64,000 nt of DNA from Bombyx mori (Eukaryota; Arthropoda; Insecta; Lepidoptera; Bombycidae). Below the pieces are notes generated by a model. The model was given only the letters and a program-made list of their open reading frames with translations, was not told the DNA's origin and searched no databases. The stretch covers positions 4,278,001 to 4,342,000 of the forward strand of contig NC_085108.1 of the NCBI RefSeq assembly GCF_030269925.1. Direction: 5' to 3'. Positions within the stretch are counted from its first letter, which is position 1. Every line of letters starts with the position of its first letter. Shown piece by piece: positions 1-8,987 of this stretch. The position numbers and the translations under genes are program-made.

Positions 1-92
1 GCCCTTCGTCGCAAGCGACGGGTTCGACGAGAACGATGACCGGTGCTTGAAGTACCTAAAAGCACCGTTAGTGGATCGGGAGGAGACTTGTG
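1..92 (-). repeat. LINE-alpha 3' region, fragment
   Basis: The tract with 'aaaagcaccgttagtggatc' matches the equivalent parts of the copies near 8.6 kb and 38.5 kb. It enters from the left of the window, so its tail end is not seen. Confidence 0.8.
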
Positions 93-445
93 TAAAGACT
101 GCGGTCTTATTTATACTGTGGAGTCAAGAACCACAATCACGTCTTCAGCTTAAGAGCCTTTTGGGCCTTCGAAGAATAAAAAGCACTAGAGAAACTAGCG
201 CAATCCAAGTAGAATTTGTTTTGAATGACATCTCGCAAAGAAACGAATTGCTTTGCAGCTAAAATTGGCTGAATTGCGGTCGTGTACGGACAGGTCGATG
301 CGTCCTATACTCATGAAACCATTTAAAAGATTACCGTAAAAACTACATAGACTGACTCCGTGGAGCAGTTAGCGCCATCGATTGCTGGACGAAGAGTCGT
401 GGAAGATTTGCTAGTAATATTTTATTGTATGGTGCTCTTTAACGC
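93..445. other. No recognised feature
   Basis: Unique-looking sequence. It should be part of the intron after the 1079-1220 exon of the minus-strand ZP gene. No splice-flanked reading frame was found. Confidence 0.5.
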
Positions 446-688
446 CTGGTGGCAGGACCTCATGTGAGTCCGCACGAGTAGGTACCACCGCCCTGCCTAT
501 TTCTACCGTGAAGCAGTAATTCTTTTCGGTTTGAAGGGTGGGGCCGCCGTTGTAACTATACTGAGACCTTAGAACTTATATCTCAAAGTGGCTGGCGAAT
601 TTACGTTGTAGATGTCTATGGGCTCCAGTAACCAATTAACACCAGGTGGACTGTGAGCTCGTCCACCCATCTAAGCAATAAAAAAGGG
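446..688 (+). repeat. Bm1-type SINE, 5'-truncated
   Basis: Begins 'ctggtggcaggacctcatgtg' and ends 'ctaagcaataaaaaag', the standard body and tail of this family. The tRNA-like head is absent. Confidence 0.9.
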
Positions 689-696
689 TGCGTGTA

Positions 697-1045
697 CTTA
701 TGTACGCGCGTAAGAAGTTATACTTTATTTTTATTAAATTAATTTCTTTTTTTTTATTTAAATTTTAATCAATTTGAAAAAAAATCTATTAAAAAACATC
801 CTCAAGCACGCATACTGGACTTCCCTTTTCTTGACATCGTATAAATTCGGTAATTCTCGGTACGGTTCGGAAAGTTCACCTGCGGCTATATTCAGACTCG
901 CCAAGCTACGTCGGTCGTATTGTAATGAGCGATTTAGTGGGCAACTTCATTCTGTTAATTTTGTGTCACGGTGCGCGCGCATCGTAAAATTTCACTCTCA
1001 TCAATTTTTCATAACGCGCCTAAAGAAGTATAACTTCAAAAAACG
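697..1045. mobile_element. MITE-like element with GAAGTTATACTT ends
   Basis: Left end 'cgcgcgtaagaagttatact' (706-725) and right end 'gcgcctaaagaagtataact' (1017-1036) form imperfect inverted repeats. A comparable pair of ends bounds 15495-15769. No coding sequence and no clear target duplication, so the superfamily is not assigned. Confidence 0.5.
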
Positions 1046-1078
1046 TAATTTATGACCCTTTAAAAATGCATCACTCAC

Positions 1079-1220
1079 GTTATCAGTGGACATGGTATTG
1101 CAGCCCTTCAAAGGCACGGTGTACTGTAGGTCTCCCCGCTCTGCCACGTATTCTCGGAGACAGCTCGAATTGCTCCCAAGTCCAGCAGGGTAGACGATCC
1201 CATTGAATATGTCGTAGATG
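1079..1220 (-). CDS. ZP-domain gene, third coding exon
   Basis: A 142-nt internal exon read on the minus strand. It starts with one base completing a split Ser codon, then 47 codons, and ends in phase 0. The protein includes IYDIFNGIVYPAGLG, two Cys around EYVAERGDLQYTVPLKGC, and NTMSTDN. This is the pattern of the N-terminal half of insect zona pellucida domains: an Ile-Tyr/Gly strand after the first conserved Cys, a Cys before an EY motif, and a PLxxCNTM block. The acceptor is ctaatctgtccacag ending at 1221, with CTAAT branch-point candidates; the donor is GTGAGT at 1078-1073. Phase agrees with the exon at 3606-3759 (AG+C = Ser). ZP proteins of this kind are membrane-anchored or secreted apical matrix proteins of epithelia. 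The next exon is outside the window. The wording resembles piopio-like ZP proteins, but I would not name it. Confidence 0.85.
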
Positions 1221-1237
1221 CTGTGGACAGATTAGAT

Positions 1238-1305
1238 TAGTTTTTTTTTTTGCTACCTATGCTGATAGCCTTGAGAGGCTATATAAGGCTCACGGGACTC
1301 AAAAC
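1238..1305 (-). repeat. LINE-alpha 3' tail
   Basis: An 11-T run (poly-A of the minus strand) followed by 'ctacctatgctgatagcctt', the tail of this family. It ends 17 nt before the splice acceptor of the 1079-1220 exon, in the sense orientation of the gene. Confidence 0.8.
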
Positions 1306-1392
1306 GGATAGACGAGCTCACGGCCAGCCTGGTCTTATCAGGTTACCTGAGCCTGTGGACAAACTATTTGTCGCCACCCACCTTAAGGCTTG
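1306..1392 (-). repeat. Degenerate Bm1 SINE tail
   Basis: 'gacgagctcacggccagcct' and 'cgccacccaccttaaggc' correspond to the antisense Bm1 tail with a large internal loss. Confidence 0.55.
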
Positions 1393-1560
1393 AGAGAGAG
1401 AGAGTATTCTTTATTGTACACCAAAAAACAAATAAACAGTGCGATGCATTAAATACAAAAAAGTACAATTGGCGGTCTTATCGCTAAGAGCGATCTCTTC
1501 CAGACAATCATCAGGTGGACAAGAATCATTTGGAAACGAACTACGCGCGGTGTACCAATC
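1392..1560 (-). repeat. LINE-delta 3' end
   Basis: A short GA repeat, 'tattctttattgtacacca' and the block 'ggcggtcttatcgctaagag' are the reverse complement of the copy at 22015-22164. In the sense strand the element ends AATAAAGAATA then CT repeats. Confidence 0.75.
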
Positions 1561-1566
1561 CAGTGA

Positions 1567-1626
1567 AATATATATATACATATACATATATGTACACATA
1601 CATACATACATATATCCGTAAATATA
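1567..1626. repeat. AT/CATA low-complexity tract
   Basis: Alternating TA, CATA and ATAC units. The small reading frames here on both strands are artefacts of the repeat. Confidence 0.8.
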
Positions 1627-1665
1627 CATACAGTTAATACACAATGTATTATAATATAATAATAA

Positions 1666-2085
1666 CTAGAGGTCCCGCAGTAGTCGAAATTCGACTATAA
1701 TTAATTGGAATTGTAAGTTTGTACACTATTATGATTGTATTTTATACTTCTATAATCACAAATTTCGCCAAGGCTACACTATAAAAAAATATTAACAAAG
1801 TCAAACAATATTTAATCTATTCTCAATTTGATAACAGACGTCAAGAACAAAAGTTTGACAATAAATAGTATGCATGCGTGTGTGCGTCAAATACATGGTA
1901 TGTAGTATGTGTAATGTTTTCTTTATTGATTTAATGTATCTTTTATGCATTATTTAAAAAAAAAAATTGCATTGTGCACTTCTTCTCTATATTCTCTATA
2001 AGTGTGGAAAATTTCATACTCCTCCGTCCGCGCAATTTTCGTAAAAAGGGATACAAAGTTTTTGCTTCACGTATTAATATATAGA
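1666..2085 (-). mobile_element. Helitron A (Lep1-type, non-autonomous)
   Basis: On the minus strand it starts TCTATATATTAATACGTGAA at 2085 and ends with the stem TAGTCGAAATTCGACTA, a 10-nt spacer and CTAG at 1666, followed by host T. These are the hallmarks of Helitron termini. No Rep/helicase coding sequence. About 420 bp, the usual length of the other copies here. Confidence 0.9.
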
Positions 2086-2286
2086 TTATTAAAAAAAAAT
2101 TGCTTCTTTACACATAAATAAGAGCCCTAGGTTTAGGTGAGCTCTAGGTCTCACTGTATAGTTTGATGATGTTATTATTTCATCGTAGAATTCATTCGTG
2201 AATACGAGTTAAGTACTAGTAAAAAAATCTGTACGTGTCTGTGGGATTCATGATGCGATTTCATATTAAAAAAAGCGAATACATTT

Positions 2287-2534
2287 TTTTTTTTATTATT
2301 CCTTAGATGGATGGACGGGCTCGCAGCCCACCTGGTGTAAAGTGGTTACTGGATCCCATAGACATCTACAACGTAAATGCGCCACCCACCTTGAGATATA
2401 AGTTCTAAGATCTCAGTATAGTTACAACGGCTGCCCCGCCCTTCAAACCGAAACGCATTACTGCTTCACGGCAGAAATAGGCAGGGCGGTGGTACCGATC
2501 CGTGCGGACTCACAAGAGCTCCTACCACCAGTAA
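2287..2534 (-). repeat. Bm1-type SINE, 5'-truncated
   Basis: Poly-T, 'ccttagatggatggacggg' and a far end at 'ctcctaccaccagtaa'. Reverse orientation. Confidence 0.9.
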
Positions 2535-2635
2535 AATTTTGAATTATCGTATAGATAATTTATTTTTATTACGTTTATGTTAGTATATTCCTTTCAGTAT
2601 AGCAAAAAAATATTTACACTTATTTATAGTATGTA

Positions 2636-2925
2636 CTAGCTGACCCGGCAGACTTCGTAGTGCCTCAATCGATAAATAAAAGACCTAAGCTTTTGTATAA
2701 AATAAACTTAAAACAAACAAAAGGAATCCGTCCGACGGTGGACACATCAAAGGGGAAACAACATTGTTATTTTTATTTCATTCTGAGCTTTTTCATATTT
2801 ATCTACCTTTTAAACCTTCTCTGCACTTCCACAAGTAATTCAAGATCATAATTAGCCAAATCGCTCCAGCCGTTCTCGAGTTTTAGCGAGACTAATGAAC
2901 AGCAATTCATTTTTATATATATAGA
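2636..2925 (-). mobile_element. Helitron B (non-autonomous)
   Basis: Read on minus it runs from TCTATATATATAAAAATGAA (2925) to GGGTCAGCTAG (2636) followed by T. A shorter copy lies at 37008-37216. The small open frame inside is not a gene. Confidence 0.8.
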
Positions 2926-3104
2926 TTTGTTTTTGGGTACACATACGTGTGTGTTTAATGCCTGTATTTATTGTCTTTATTAAGATACATTTACATATAT
3001 TTGTATGTGTCTGTGTGTTCAGCTTACATATCAATGCACTATTATTGTCTCTGCAATACTTTTGTTTGACTGACAGAGAATGCCTTTGAAACTAAATCCA
3101 TTAA

Positions 3105-3260
3105 ACCGTACTCGTCGAACTCGACAAAGAGGTCGACGAGCAACCTAACCCATGCATCAGCCCGCTGAGTTTGTCGCCGGATCTTCTCAGCGGGTCGCGA
3201 TTCCGATCCGGTAGTAGATTCATTCGCGAAAAAATTGCTCTTGAGTTGTTAGGTCTCCTT
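3105..3260 (+). repeat. LINE-beta fragment
   Basis: 'ccgctgagtttgtcgccgg' to 'gttgttaggtctcctt' match the copy at 57380-57740. Truncated at its 3' side where the sequence 'cttac' begins. Confidence 0.8.
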
Positions 3261-3268
3261 CTTACTTC

Positions 3269-3378
3269 ACTGGTGGTAGGACCTCTTGTGACTGGTGGTA
3301 GGACCTCTTGTTACTGGTGTTAGGACCTCTTGTGACTGGTGGTAGGACCTCTTGTCACTGGGGGTAGGACCTCTTGTG
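3269..3378 (+). repeat. 22-bp tandem repeat, five units, of a SINE 5' edge
   Basis: Units start at 3269, 3291, 3313, 3335 and 3357 and read 'actggtggtaggacctcttg' plus two bases. The last unit continues into a normal Bm1 body, so the array is an amplification of the SINE's own first 22 bp. Confidence 0.95.
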
Positions 3379-3600
3379 AGTCCACACGGGTACCACCACC
3401 CTGCCTATTTCTGCCGTGAAGCAAAAAGGGGTTTCGGTTTGAAGGGTGGGGCAGCCGTCGTTATTATACTTGAGACATTAGAACTTGTATCTCAGGGTGG
3501 GTGGCGCATTTACGTTGTGGATGTCTATGGGCTCCAGTAACCACTTAACATCAGGTGGGCAGTGAGCTCGTCCACCCATCTAAGCAATAAAAAAAAAAAA
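3357..3600 (+). repeat. Bm1-type SINE abutting a splice donor
   Basis: Ordinary body and tail, ending in 12 A at 3589-3600. The next five bases, cttac (3601-3605), are the complement of the GTAAG splice donor of the ZP gene. The same five bases occur before the repeat at 3261-3265, consistent with a short target duplication. Confidence 0.9.
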
Positions 3601-3605
3601 CTTAC

Positions 3606-3759
3606 CTATTGATTTCGGGGTCCCGTTTCGCCAGTGTAATGGTGACTTGCATGCTGTCTTTCTCGCAGGCGACGGTGAGAGAGTCCAGGGCAGCGACGGC
3701 GCCGGGCCACGACGTGGTATCTGACTCGGATACCGCAGCTACCGTCGTTCCCGGTAAAT
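3606..3759 (-). CDS. ZP-domain gene, second coding exon
   Basis: A 154-nt minus-strand exon: two bases completing an Asp codon (G+AT), 50 codons and two bases (AG) of the next codon. It encodes LPGTTVAAVSESDTTSWPG, a spacer, then LTVACEKDSMQVTITLAKRD. The V-x-C-x4-M-x-V pattern is the start of a ZP domain, with its first conserved Cys. The donor is AG|GTAAG at 3606/3605. The acceptor is ATTATAG ending at 3760; it has a weak pyrimidine tract and is the least certain boundary, supported because the phase fits the upstream exon at 7197. In-frame codons continue upstream of the acceptor, which explains why a longer frame is open there. The role (extracellular matrix polymer of an epithelium) is inferred from the family. 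Confidence 0.82.
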
Positions 3760-3834
3760 CTATAATCACACGAATAGGATTGCGTAATTTTTTATATATT
3801 GTTATTCCCCGGTTAGGCAAATGAGCATACAACC

Positions 3835-3890
3835 CTCCTGATGGACGTCAGCAATGACAGGGGGCAGAGCTATCCCGATGCCTACCGTAA
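3835..3890 (-). repeat. LINE-gamma tail fragment
   Basis: 'cctgatggacgtcagcaatg' and 'gatgcctaccgt' match the antisense tail seen whole at 26313-26440. Confidence 0.65.
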
Positions 3891-4579
3891 TCGTTACTGG
3901 GAGGAATATTGCCAGCAGATACCAGCATCTTGGCTGATATTTTTTTCCATTATTGTACACAGACAAAAACATATTTAAACTTTCCCTTGATAGATAGATA
4001 ATTTGGCTACTTTATTATTTGATTGTAATGTAACAGATGAATATAAATAACAGATATTAATAATGGAATGTCATTCTCGGTTTTTGGCAAGCCTAGATAT
4101 GATTAAAGCCACTTTTTGGGCATTTTATTTCGCATTTTTATATTGTTACAATATTAAACATATCTTTTCAAAAGAATTAAAACTATTTTTGCGGTTAAGT
4201 TTCGCGTTTTTTGATAGTAACAATGAAAACGGTAAAAATGCTTTAAAAATTGTTACAATAAACAAAAACGTTCGGATCAAATCGTAAAAGTAGTTTTAAT
4301 TAAATTATTAGAAGTGTTATTTTAAGTTTTTTTGTTGAAAGTTCTTAGTTGAAAAACGGACCTTCTGAAGTCAATAGTCAATAAGGCGCTCCCACGAATC
4401 GGCCGCGGGGTCAATGATCGGTCGTCCACCCTAGAACCGACACAAGCGCACAAAACCAACTTACCGTACATACACACCACACAGTTTTTAATATTCACAC
4501 ATGTACTTGTTTAAGGAATGTATTCTTTTTATGACATATCTGTTATGTTCGTAGGGCTACAAATGCGTTTGCAGCCTAA
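3891..4579. other. No recognised feature (intron of ZP gene)
   Basis: AT-rich, without recognisable repeats. The open frame at 4063-4287 has no splice context or motif, so I did not call it. Confidence 0.5.
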
Positions 4580-5093
4580 TCTATATACTAATGTATAAAT
4601 CTACAGTGGTTTTTACGGATGTTCCGTTATAACTACTGAACCATACATCCGATTGACTTGAAACTTGGTATCCATGTAGAAAATACATATCGACGCTTGA
4701 AAGGTAAACGTGACTAAGCGACAATAACTTCTCTGTACATAGAGTACGATAGACAATAACCATATTCGATGCGCAAAAAAAAAAATTCTAGGTCTATTAA
4801 AATCATTTCAATCCTACAGCTACTAGCTAGATTCTACTACAGCTAGATTCGTTAAAATAGAATTTTTGTCAGGTATATCAACTTTAAATTAGTCTACTGT
4901 AAAGTTCACGCATTGTCGCTTAGTCATATTTGCCTTTCAAGCGTCGATATGTACTTAATGGATAGGCTAACATTTATATGAGTGTTGGACTCTCTACACC
5001 AGTTGCGGGGGCGTTAATGATGAGAATCTTTGTGGGGGTGAGAAATAATAATGTTAATTTTTAATGCCCAGCGAAGTGGACGGGTACAGCTAG
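4580..5093 (+). mobile_element. Helitron C (non-autonomous)
   Basis: Starts TCTATATACTAATGTATAAA after A and ends GACGGGTACAGCTAG before T. It carries a 42-nt inverted repeat internally (4686-4727 with 4910-4955). No helicase coding sequence. Confidence 0.75.
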
Positions 5094-5608
5094 TTGAGTT
5101 ATAAATATGAACTATAGAGACACGAATAGGAACGCGATGGTGTTTAATAATTCTATGGCACCATAAAAATCCACAAAAAATTTGCTTTCACCGATTTTGA
5201 AGATGACGTCACTGTTTACATTGTTCGTAAAATATCTAAGCGAAAACTCGTGCGGGAAAGAGACATAGCATCCCCTCTGAGAGGGTTGTGAAAAATTTAA
5301 ATGCTTTTAATTCACATCCATGTCAGCCGATTTCTTCAATACAACTTTATGTTCAATCTTCATTAAGTAAGTTGTTTTAATAAAGAATATATCCGAAATC
5401 CATGATTAAAAGTACTTTTACGGTTTAAACTCGCGCGACTTGGTCAGTCGTCCGTGACTATGAAAATTGTAAATTATCCGAAACGCTGCAAACAATATAA
5501 TGACAAAAAAAAATACTCAAGATAAATCCGTAAGATTAGTTTTAATTATCTGTACCGACCGCGAAAATCGCAGAAAATACTCTCATCGTATTTAGACTAA
5601 AATTATAA
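5094..5608. other. No recognised feature (intron of ZP gene)
   Basis: Unique-looking AT-rich sequence without a convincing exon or repeat. Confidence 0.5.
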
Positions 5609-5621
5609 GTTTTTAATCGTA

Positions 5622-6036
5622 CTAGTGGTCCCGCAGTAGTCGAAATTCGACTATAATTAATTGGAATTGTAAGTTTGTACACTATTATGATTGTATTTTA
5701 TACTTCTATAATCACAAATTTCGCCAAGGCTACACTATAAAAAAATATTAACAAAGACACACAATATTTAATCTATTCTCAATTTGACCACAGACGTCAA
5801 GAACAAAAGTTTGACAATAAATAGTATGCATGCGTGTGTACGTCAAATACATGGTATGTAGTGTGTGTAATGTTTTCTTTATTGATTTAATGTATCTTTT
5901 ATGCATTATTTTTAAAAAATATTAGCATTGTGCACTTCTTCTCTGTATTCTGTATAAGTGTGGAAAATTTCATACTCCTCCGTCCGCGCAATTTTCGTAA
6001 AAAGGGACACAAAGTTTTTGCTTCACGTATTAATAG
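5622..6036 (-). mobile_element. Helitron A copy flanked by a 13-bp direct repeat
   Basis: The CTAG/hairpin end is intact at 5622; the other end lacks the first bases (stops at ctattaatacg). Both sides carry 'gtttttaatcgta' (5609-5621 and 6037-6049), which is not expected for a Helitron. Confidence 0.85.
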
Positions 6037-6090
6037 GTTTTTAATCGTATAATGAGGGTAGATGCTGAACAGGGATCCTGTATGTTGACA

Positions 6091-6493
6091 GACTTTTTGG
6101 CGGTGAAGTTGTGTGATTTGTTTTATTTTGTCTATTTAGTGTTTCTTCAGGTTTACATGTGTAATAACGGTGGTTTATTAACTGTTTAATATCTGTGAAA
6201 ATGCACAAATGTGGGAAAATGAAACAAAGCCGCTGGACGTAACTGCTCGGGATCCTTAAAAAAGTTTACTGAAAAAATCTCAGTAAATCACCACCATTGT
6301 ACTGAGATTATATTTCATTCCATATCATCTCATCTTATTTCATTTGATTTCACCCCAGTTGATTAATGTCTGTAAAATTAATCATCTTCATTTCATTTCA
6401 TTATTTTAAATAAAAATAAGAATGTCATATAAATTAAAATAAGACATGACTTAAAGGTCTTAGTTACCGGGTCATTAATCCCTTAAAAAAAAT
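6091..6493 (+). mobile_element. Retroposon G, copy 1 of a tandem pair
   Basis: Starts GACTTTTTGGCGG but lacks the next 14 bases of the other copies. It then carries the shared body, an imperfect stem around 'ctcagtaaatcaccaccat', a CATTT-rich tract and a terminal A-run. Preceded by tgttgaca (6083-6090). Confidence 0.85.
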
Positions 6494-6505
6494 TTACGTT
6501 GACAG

Positions 6506-6899
6506 ACTTTTTGGCGGGAACGCGAGGAGTGAAGTTGTGTGATTTGTTTTATTTTGTCTATTTAATGTTTCTTCAGGTTTAAATGTGTAATAACGGTGAT
6601 TTATTAACTGTTTAGTATCTGTGAAATTGCACAAATATGGGAAAATCAAACAAAGCCGCTGAACGTAACTTCTCGGGAACCTCCAAAGAGTCCACTAAAA
6701 AAGTCTCAGTAAATGATCACCATTTTACTGAGATTAAATATTTTCATACCATATCATCTCATCTCATTTCATTTTATTTCATTTCATTTCATTTCACTTC
6801 ATATTATTATTTTTCATAAAAATATGAATATAAATTAAAATAAGACTTGACATAAATGTCTTAGTTACCAGGTCATAAAATCCCTAAAAAAAAAATAAT
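6506..6899 (+). mobile_element. Retroposon G, copy 2 of a tandem pair
   Basis: Complete 5' end GACTTTTTGGCGGGAACGCG and a 3' A-run. It is separated from copy 1 by a few bases ending cgttgaca (6498-6505) and followed by tgttgaca (6901-6908). No tRNA-type A or B box is visible. The small frame at 6637-6819 is inside it and is not a gene. Confidence 0.85.
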
Positions 6900-7061
6900 T
6901 TGTTGACAAACACGCGTTTGGAATATGGTGCTGACTCTAAACTCCATACTTCGAACCAGGATGTTGGGCTCAAATTCCAGACACTGCTTTTCCTCATAAA
7001 ATTCCGCTTTCTCGAATATTTCAGGGATATTGCTAGTTAGGGCAATAATGCTTGCTTGCCG

Positions 7062-7138
7062 GATTTGGACTCCGGGACAGGCTATGATTGATACGAGGAC
7101 ACCAGACTGCTTATCCTTTAGGCCACGACCGGTTTTAA
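7062..7138 (-). repeat. Diverged tRNA-like SINE head
   Basis: The reverse complement reads 'gtcgtggcctaaaggataag' then a decayed B-box region. It resembles the Bm1 head but is too diverged to assign firmly. Confidence 0.5.
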
Positions 7139-7196
7139 GGTGGTCTGCAAGATCTATGTCTCTCTAAGGCAGTAATATAATTGATAGGCGTCTTAC

Positions 7197-7271
7197 CTGT
7201 TAGCGGGATTTGCTTGGAACGCGCGGTCGCGAGCAGCGCGCTTATTATCAATAAACACCTCATTTTTCAAT
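7197..7271 (-). CDS. ZP-domain gene, first coding exon (signal peptide)
   Basis: The minus-strand exon starts after the strong acceptor cttctttgtttcag (AG at 7273-7272) with the leader ATTGAAAA. ATG is at 7263-7261, then 22 codons and one base before the donor AACAG|GTAAGA at 7197/7196. The peptide MRCLLIISALLATARS is a typical signal peptide: a basic residue at position 2, a hydrophobic core LLIISALLA, and small residues near a cleavage site after Ala or Ser. The trailing G joins AT of the 3759-3606 exon to give Asp, so the frame is kept. An acceptor upstream of the ATG implies at least one non-coding exon further right. Being so short, it would be unconvincing alone; the phase match to the next two exons supports it. 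Confidence 0.8.
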
Positions 7272-7307
7272 CTGAAACAAAGAAGATATTTGTTTGTATT
7301 TGTGGAT

Positions 7308-7551
7308 ACTGGTGGTAGGTCCTCTTGTGAGTCCGCGCGGGTAGGTAACACCACCCTGCCTATTCCTGCCGTGAAGCAGTAATGCGTTTCGGTTTGAAGG
7401 GTAGGGCAGTCGTAGTAACTATACTTGAGACCTTAGATCTTATATCTCAAGGTGGGTGGCGTATTTACGTTGTAGATGTCTATGGGCTCCAGTAACCACT
7501 TAATACCAGGTGGGCTGTACGCTCGTCCACCCATTAAAGCAATAAAAAAAA
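7308..7551 (+). repeat. Bm1-type SINE, 5'-truncated
   Basis: Begins 'actggtggtaggtcctcttg' 36 bases from the acceptor of the 7197-7271 exon and ends 'aaagcaataaaaaaaa'. It is antisense to the ZP gene. Confidence 0.9.
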
Positions 7552-8336
7552 TTTATAGCATTTTATTTTTTGGACTATTAAAGTTTGGAGGGTAGAAGTA
7601 AGATCTATCTTATATGGGAGGAAGTCGAAGAATTATCCACCCATTCTAACCGGCGCTATCTAGGCGGGCTCCGGATAGCCTACCGACCGCGAGGACTCGT
7701 GGTCGTGGCGCCGACGACCGCCGGTCCGGCATCCCGAGGGTGGTGAAGGGAGTGGTTTCCTCTGGCGATTTCCTCTTGACCAAAAGAAAAGAAGCTATGA
7801 GCAGGAAATTGCAATTCAAAAGTCTAATAAAATAGCGCTAATGAAATGTGAAGAGTTGAACAATTTATATAATATTAAAAACTTTTGGCGTTATCTTTGA
7901 AATCACACCTTAATATTATGTAACGGTGGCGCCATCCTAATTGATCGCGTTTTGACGGACGCTTTTTTGTACACAAAGACTGTGCTCCAAACCTCTACCG
8001 TCCTTATTTTGAAGTCATTATCATTAATAAATAATTCTATCGTTGTGGTAAACTTCAAAAAATTTTCATAGATGATATTTGTTTCGTGCGATTTGATTTT
8101 TAAATGAGTTCCCCTACGCGGTCAGCCATAGCAACTAGCAGTTTGGCTACAACTCTCGTCGTGTCCTTTCTAAGGGTATAAGAACTTGAATTTGCGTAGC
8201 CCTTGGGATGAGCCTTATTACGAGATTGCGCATAGTACAACTTTACCTTAGATACTTAAGGCGGGACGCCAAGCCTGCGTCAAGAGATCAGATGCTACAT
8301 CTTACAAATTTAGCGGCAAGGATTCAAATAATAGGT
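7552..8336. other. Mostly unassigned; GC-rich patch
   Basis: 7650-7770 is clearly more GC-rich ('ggcgccgacgaccgccggtc') than its surroundings and may be a LINE coding remnant, but no frame could be recognised. 'acttttggcgttatctttg' near 7880 recurs near 51116. Confidence 0.4.
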
Positions 8337-8645
8337 TTTTTTTTACCTATGCTGATAGCCTTGAGAGGCTATTTTAGCTTCACCCTAACGTGTAGGTGAG
8401 CTCACGGGGCTCAAACCGGAGTGTTGCTAACACTGGCTCTAGCAAGGGCAGTGTTTCGCAGAATCTACCACCGGATCGGTAACGCGACCCACTGAGAAGA
8501 TTAGACGAGAAACTCAGTGGGCTGTGTCTGTGGGTTAATTCGCTCGCCGAGCCCTTGTCGCTTGCGACGGGCTCGACGACGACGGTGACCGGTGCTTGTG
8601 GTACCTAAAAGCACCGTTAATGGATCGGGAGGATCCGTAATGACG
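8337..8645 (-). repeat. LINE-alpha 3' region
   Basis: Poly-T, 'acctatgctgatagccttga', the 'acccactgagaagatt' block and 'aaaagcaccgttaatggatc', in the order of the 38.3-kb copy. Confidence 0.85.
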
Positions 8646-8987
8646 TGTACAATACGTATTACACACATTTACACTTTAAGATCATCACATAAGTCTACAA
8701 TATTTAAATTCGAAACAAAACCAAATTTAAATATGTATTACGTTTAAAGCAATCTTAAAATTACTGCAGCGAGTAATTAATATAATAAAAGTGGGTCGAA
8801 CGTGTCTAAAACCGCATTATATTATCATTTTTAATGGCTAGAACCAGCGGAGTACATTGCGCAGATAGTATGACGGCTTCGCTGTGCCAAGGTCACGTGG
8901 CCCTTACAACTGACAATCACGTATAGTGGTATTGCCAGAACATTAAATAAATTTAAGGTGAAAATCTAAAATAGACTTAGGGTGATG

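Noticed and set aside
3269..3378. CRISPR-like array
   Set aside because: The 22-bp repeats are contiguous without spacers and match the SINE body.
8145..8336. Exon of a host gene before the LINE-alpha copy
   Set aside because: The frame continues straight into LINE-alpha sequence and has no splice signals.
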